This document shows positions 6,570 to 9,201 of a stretch of 9,201 bases of DNA, in pieces. This DNA comes from Pseudomonadota bacterium (GTDB taxonomy: Bacteria; Pseudomonadota; Alphaproteobacteria; Rhizobiales; Rhizobiaceae). Under the pieces are notes generated by a model, which did no database searches, had not been told where the DNA came from, and worked only from the letters and a program-made list of their open reading frames with translations. Positions within the stretch are counted from its first letter, which is position 1, and each line of letters begins with the position of its first letter. The translations under genes were made by a program, and so were the position numbers. Location of the stretch: assembly GCA_023419995.1 (NCBI GenBank), contig JAEZXF010000253.1, forward strand, positions 1 to 9,201, read 5' to 3'.

Positions 6570-6779
6570 TTGAAACCCGAAGAGATCAGGAAGCTCGACG
6601 CCTATTTCAAGCGTACGTTCCAGAACCCCCAGCTTCAGGTGAAGGCGCGCCCGCGCAAGGATGATTCGTGCGAGGTGTACCTCGGCGAGGAGTTCCTCGG
6701 CATCGTCTTCAAGGACGACGACGACGGCGATCTCTCCTACAATTTCTCGATGGCGATCCTCGACGTCGACCTCGAGTAG
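6570..6779 (+). CDS. DUF3126-type small protein, TTG start
   Basis: 69 residues from TTG 6570: MKPEEIRKLDAYFKRTF begins it, KARPRKDDSCEVYLGEEF and DGDLSYNFSMAILDVDLE follow. This is the small conserved alphaproteobacterial family I know as DUF3126, function unknown; no signal peptide or membrane segment is visible, and it is acidic at the C-terminus. I chose TTG because GGAGA (6559-6563) stands six bases before it and because remembered homologues start MKPEEI or MKPDEI. The ATGs at 6510 and 6525 would add a non-conserved tail and lack an SD. It follows cysE by 116 bp with a strong hairpin between them, so it may have its own promoter or depend on read-through. Confidence 0.85.
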   Translation: MKPEEIRKLDAYFKRTFQNPQLQVKARPRKDDSCEVYLGEEFLGIVFKDDDDGDLSYNFSMAILDVDLE

Positions 6780-6784
6780 CCGGC

Positions 6785-6830
6785 GCGGGCCACGGCCCGC
6801 CATCCGGAGCGGCTTCCGGGCCGCTTTCCG
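6785..6830 (+). terminator. Tandem hairpins after the DUF3126 gene
   Basis: Two stems follow the stop codon: GCGGGCC-AC-GGCCCGC (6785-6800), a perfect 7-bp repeat, and AGCGGC-TTCCGG-GCCGCT (6808-6825) followed by TTCCG. The second has terminator form with a very short T stretch. They lie in a 116-bp gap between convergent genes. Confidence 0.45.
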
Positions 6831-6859
6831 CCCCGGAACCCCATGAAAACAGCAGGATG

Positions 6860-6896
6860 GATCGCTTCGGCGCCTCGGCGCCGCCGTGAAGCGGTC
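6860..6896 (-). terminator. Long hairpin at the end of the minus-strand membrane protein gene
   Basis: The outer stem GATCGCTTC (6860-6868) pairs with GAAGCGGTC (6888-6896) with one wobble; the inner stem GGCGCC (6869-6874) pairs with GGCGCC (6877-6882). The base of the stem overlaps the last base of the minus-strand stop codon (6896-6898). No adjacent T-run is present, so this is a stable 3'-end structure that may act with the hairpins at 6785-6830. Confidence 0.4.
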
Positions 6897-7681
6897 TAGT
6901 GGCGCGACGCCGCCTCCAGGAACCCGGCGGCGGCCGCGCGCACCTTCGCGTCGATCTCGCGCCACTGGCCGGCAAGCCCCGAAGGCATGCGGTAGACGAG
7001 GTTGAGCCCGTTGCCTACGTGGATGTCGCGCTCGCAGGGCGCGAGCGAGTCGCGCGCCGCCGCGCCGGCGAGGCACCGCATCACGAACGGGCTTTCGCCC
7101 TCGGCATCGGCCACGACGAGCACCTCGTCGACATAGCCGGACTTCTCGGTGAAGCGATGCACGGTCAGCCCGGCAGGACCGGGCCGGCCTTCCTCCTCGA
7201 CCAGCGCCCGGTAGATCGGCTCGTAGCGCCCGCTCATGTCGCGCGACATGATGCGCGGCTCGAACGAGACGAACAGCACCGTCCTGTCGCCGCCGGCATG
7301 GTTGAACGCGTCGCGCGCCGCGTGGCTGTAGCCGTCCATCTGCGGCCAGCGCAGGTAGAGGTCCAGCCGGCTTGCGGGTCCGCTGCGCCGCGCCGCGTCG
7401 AAACGGATCATGTTGGAGGGCACGGCCAGCACGTCGGCGCCGATGACCACCTCGCGCAGCGTCGCATCGTCGGTGTGGCCGCCCATGGCGATGACGCCGC
7501 CCGCCCATTTGCCGGCGACGGCGATGCCCGCCGAGAGCGCGGCCAGCACGGCGAGGCAGGCCGAGACCCTGACCAGAAAGCCGGAGCGGATGGCCAGCGG
7601 TCCGCTGTCCTGCAATGTCTGCGCCGCGCCTGTGTGCAAGGGTCGATCTCCCGAGTCTTTCCATGGAGGATGTCGAGACAT
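6896..7681 (-). CDS. Membrane-anchored protein of unknown function
   Basis: 261 residues from ATG 7681; I do not recognise the family. Residues 1-33 are polar (presumably cytoplasmic), one hydrophobic segment spans about 34-57 (FLVRVSACLAVLAALSAGIAV), and the remaining roughly 200 residues form a soluble mixed domain, most likely periplasmic and N-terminally anchored. Visible traits are SRLDLYLRWPQMDGYS (105-120), an FVSFEPRIMSRDMSGRYEPIY stretch (137-157, broken as FVSFEPRI and SGRYEPIY), HVGNGLNLVYRMP (221-233), and two cysteines, C203 and C216, that could form a disulfide. The start is uncertain: no good SD precedes 7681, and the frame stays open upstream only as antisense to the next gene. 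It is divergent from the carbonic-anhydrase-like gene with 99 bp between starts. Codon and base use look native. Confidence 0.7.
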   Translation of the reverse strand: MSRHPPWKDSGDRPLHTGAAQTLQDSGPLAIRSGFLVRVSACLAVLAALSAGIAVAGKWAGGVIAMGGHTDDATLREVVIGADVLAVPSNMIRFDAARRSGPASRLDLYLRWPQMDGYSHAARDAFNHAGGDRTVLFVSFEPRIMSRDMSGRYEPIYRALVEEEGRPGPAGLTVHRFTEKSGYVDEVLVVADAEGESPFVMRCLAGAAARDSLAPCERDIHVGNGLNLVYRMPSGLAGQWREIDAKVRAAAAGFLEAASRH

Positions 7682-7723
7682 GGTAAACGCCACGTAAATA
7701 TCGATGCGCCCGCGCGCTGCGGC

Positions 7724-7752
7724 TTGCTTTTCCGCATCGTCGCCATCTAAGG
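7724..7752 (+). promoter_or_regulatory. Weak promoter candidate for the gamma-carbonic-anhydrase-like gene
   Basis: TTGCTT (7724-7729) and CTAAGG (7747-7752) are spaced by 17 bp, a loose match to sigma-70-type elements of rhizobia. Transcription would start about 20 bp before the gene. The match is poor and other positions are possible. Confidence 0.2.
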
Positions 7753-7780
7753 AGGGGCAGCAACCAGGGAGAGTGATGTC

Positions 7781-8308
7781 ATGCCGGTCTATTCGCTCGA
7801 CGGAACCGCGCCGCAGCTCGCGGACGAGGACAGCATCTGGATCGCTCCCGACGCCAGCGTGATCGGCAGGGTGTCGCTGGGAGCCGAGGTCGGCATCTGG
7901 TTCGGCGCGGTGCTGCGCGGCGACAACGAGCAGATCACCATCGGCGCGCGCTCCAACGTGCAGGAGCACACCATGATGCACACCGATCCCGGCTTCGCGC
8001 TGACGGTCGGGGAGGGCTGCACCATCGGCCACCGCGCCCTGCTGCACGGCTGCACCGTCGGCGACAACACGCTGATCGGCATGGGCGCGATCGTGCTCAA
8101 CGGCGCGAAGATCGGCAGGAACTGCCTGGTCGGCGCCGGCGCGCTGGTGACGGAGGGCAAGGAGTTCCCCGACAACTCGCTGATCGTCGGCTCGCCGGCC
8201 CGCGTGGTGCGCGAGCTCGATGCCAAGGCCGTCGAGCGCCTGCGCCTGTCGGCGCAGGTCTACGTGGCCAACGCCAAGCGCTTCAGGGACGGCCTTTCCG
8301 AAGCCTGA
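7781..8308 (+). CDS. Gamma-carbonic anhydrase family hexapeptide protein
   Basis: 175 residues forming a left-handed beta-helix of hexapeptide repeats with a short C-terminal helix ([18 protein letters not shown], 151-168), as in YrdA, PaaY and CaiE-like proteins. The three presumptive metal ligands are H67 (MMHTD), H84 (IGHRALL) and H89 (LLHGC), with the usual five-residue spacing of the last two; RGDNE at 46-50 carries the conserved Arg. Active members hydrate CO2 or hydrolyse thioesters as trimers, but many lack measured activity, so the reaction is unassigned. ATG 7781 follows AGGGAGAG (7766-7773) at seven bases. A further AAGGAGGGG at 7749-7757 is too far upstream to serve this start. 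A strong terminator-like hairpin follows the gene. Confidence 0.93.
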   Translation: MPVYSLDGTAPQLADEDSIWIAPDASVIGRVSLGAEVGIWFGAVLRGDNEQITIGARSNVQEHTMMHTDPGFALTVGEGCTIGHRALLHGCTVGDNTLIGMGAIVLNGAKIGRNCLVGAGALVTEGKEFPDNSLIVGSPARVVRELDAKAVERLRLSAQVYVANAKRFRDGLSEA

Positions 8309-8340
8309 GCGCCGCGCGCAACCGCATCGTTTTTCGGACG

Positions 8341-8380
8341 TTCTCGGTACGGGAACCGCGGTCGAGAATCGTTTTATCTT
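8341..8380 (+). terminator. Rho-independent terminator after the gamma-carbonic-anhydrase-like gene
   Basis: TTCTCG (8341-8346) pairs with CGAGAA (8363-8368); the enclosed bases can form a further GGT/ACC pairing. TCGTTTTATCTT follows directly. This is a reasonable intrinsic terminator 32 bp after the stop codon, separating the gene from mgtE. Confidence 0.6.
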
Positions 8381-8391
8381 CGTCAAACTGG

Positions 8392-8406
8392 CAGGCTAGA
8401 AGCCTG
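8392..8406 (+). promoter_or_regulatory. Perfect small dyad in the mgtE leader
   Basis: CAGGCT-AGA-AGCCTG is a perfect 6-bp inverted repeat with a 3-base centre, 28 bp before the mgtE start. It could be an operator or an RNA hairpin in the 5' leader. No T-run follows, so it is not a terminator on the plus strand. I do not recognise a known Mg2+ riboswitch here. Confidence 0.35.
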
Positions 8407-8434
8407 ACCATCACCGGAGCCGGCACGGGAGGCG

Positions 8435-9201
8435 ATGTTGGAAGATCAGCATGACCGGCCGGGCGACACCGGCGTGAATCCCGACGACAAGGCCGAGGCC
8501 GTCGCGCAGATCTACGACGAGACGACGGGCGTGGTGCGTCCTTCCTTCCTCGCCCATATCGGCGCCGCGATCGCCGACCGCGATACGCTGACGCTGCGCA
8601 AGGACGTCGGCGCGCTGCACGAATCCGAGGTCGGCGACCTCCTCGAGGCCCTGCTTCCCGAACAGCGCCACGCGCTGGTCGAGCTGATGGGCAAGGACTT
8701 CGACTTCTCGGCGCTGACCGAGGTCGACGAGGCCATCCGTCTCGACATCGTCGAGGCGCTGCCGGACGAGCAGATCGCCCAGGCGGTGCAGGAGCTCGAT
8801 TCCGACGACGCGGTCTACATTCTCGAGGACCTCGACGAGGCCGACAAGAAGGAGATTCTCGACCGGCTGAGCCCGGCCGAGCGCAGCGTGCTGCAGCAGG
8901 GCCTCGACTATCCCGAGGGCTCGGCCGGCCGGCGCATGCAGGCCGCGCTGATCGCCGTGCCGCCCTTCTGGACCGTCGGCCAGACCATCGACTATCTGCG
9001 CGAGACGCAGGACCTGCCCGAGCGCTTCTTCGAGATCTTCGTCGCCGACCCCGGCCACCGTTTCGTCGGCACTGTCCGGCTCGACCGGCTGCTGCGCACC
9101 AAGCGGCCGGTCAGCATCGCCGATCTGATCGAGGACGACCGCCGCATCGTCCAGGCCGATGACGACCTCGAGGACGTGGCGCGGATGTTCCAGCGCTACG
9201 A
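8435..9201 (+). CDS. mgtE: Magnesium transporter MgtE, N-terminal part (cut by window end)
   Basis: The first 255 codons are present and the frame is open at the window edge. MgtE is a homodimeric inner-membrane Mg2+ channel gated by its cytosolic domains. Visible are a polar leader (1-33), the superhelical MgtE N domain (about 55-158) with LHESEVGDLLEALLPEQR, LDSDDAVYILEDLDEADK and LSPAER repeats, the linker YPEGSAGRRM (159-168), and most of the CBS region (about 170-255), including FEIFVADPGHRFVGTVRLDRLL. The linker reads SAGRRM where T. thermophilus has AGGLM. The C-terminal membrane domain lies outside the window. The start is ambiguous: GGGAGG (8427-8432) is only two bases from ATG 8435 but five from the in-frame TTG at 8438. 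Gene and upstream gene are separated by a terminator. Confidence 0.93.
   Translation, partial: MLEDQHDRPGDTGVNPDDKAEAVAQIYDETTGVVRPSFLAHIGAAIADRDTLTLRKDVGALHESEVGDLLEALLPEQRHALVELMGKDFDFSALTEVDEAIRLDIVEALPDEQIAQAVQELDSDDAVYILEDLDEADKKEILDRLSPAERSVLQQGLDYPEGSAGRRMQAALIAVPPFWTVGQTIDYLRETQDLPERFFEIFVADPGHRFVGTVRLDRLLRTKRPVSIADLIEDDRRIVQADDDLEDVARMFQRY

Noticed and set aside
6896..8386. 496-residue version of the membrane protein
   Set aside because: Its upstream half is antisense to the well-supported gamma-carbonic-anhydrase-like gene.
8411..9058. 215-residue minus-strand open frame
   Set aside because: It is antisense to mgtE, whose N domain and CBS features are clear on the plus strand.

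Overview
The window is a high-GC (roughly two-thirds G+C by eye) chromosomal segment of an alphaproteobacterium, most likely Rhizobiales and close to the Mesorhizobium/Phyllobacteriaceae group. Three things point there: the DUF3126-type small protein (an alphaproteobacterial family), the GC-rich palindromic intergenic repeats ending in CTTCTCCCCG-type arms, and the general codon use. The genus is an inference. No tRNA, rRNA, CRISPR array, transposase, integrase or phage gene was seen. Most of the content is housekeeping or catabolic.

Layout: positions 1-357 have no gene and carry a cluster of palindromic repeats, including a composite inverted repeat with arms of about 43 bp. Then, on the minus strand, come mazG (NTP pyrophosphohydrolase) and, upstream of it, gcdH (glutaryl-CoA dehydrogenase). 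A LysR-type regulator is divergent from gcdH. The gap between them (2448-2560) holds overlapping dyads, one of which fits the LysR T-N11-A pattern, so this regulator probably controls gcdH. Convergent to the regulator is a second minus-strand pair: a crotonase-superfamily gene followed by a YcaQ/AlkX-type DNA glycosylase gene.

From 5632 the plus strand carries cysE (serine O-acetyltransferase), a strong hairpin, and a 69-residue DUF3126-type protein that appears to start with TTG. After a hairpin-rich gap, an unrecognised membrane-anchored protein lies on the minus strand (6896-7681). Divergent from it is a gamma-carbonic-anhydrase-like hexapeptide protein. A good intrinsic terminator follows, then the first 255 codons of mgtE (Mg2+ transporter), cut by the window end.

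I see no multi-gene novel system. The points most worth a second look are local. The mazG start sits directly behind a terminator-like hairpin whose 3' arm contains its Shine-Dalgarno. The crotonase paralogue lacks both hydratase glutamates. CysE lacks the C-terminal isoleucine tail that recruits CysK in E. coli. The LysR gene may be leaderless. The YcaQ-like protein has a QVD catalytic motif. The 261-residue membrane-anchored protein cannot be assigned.
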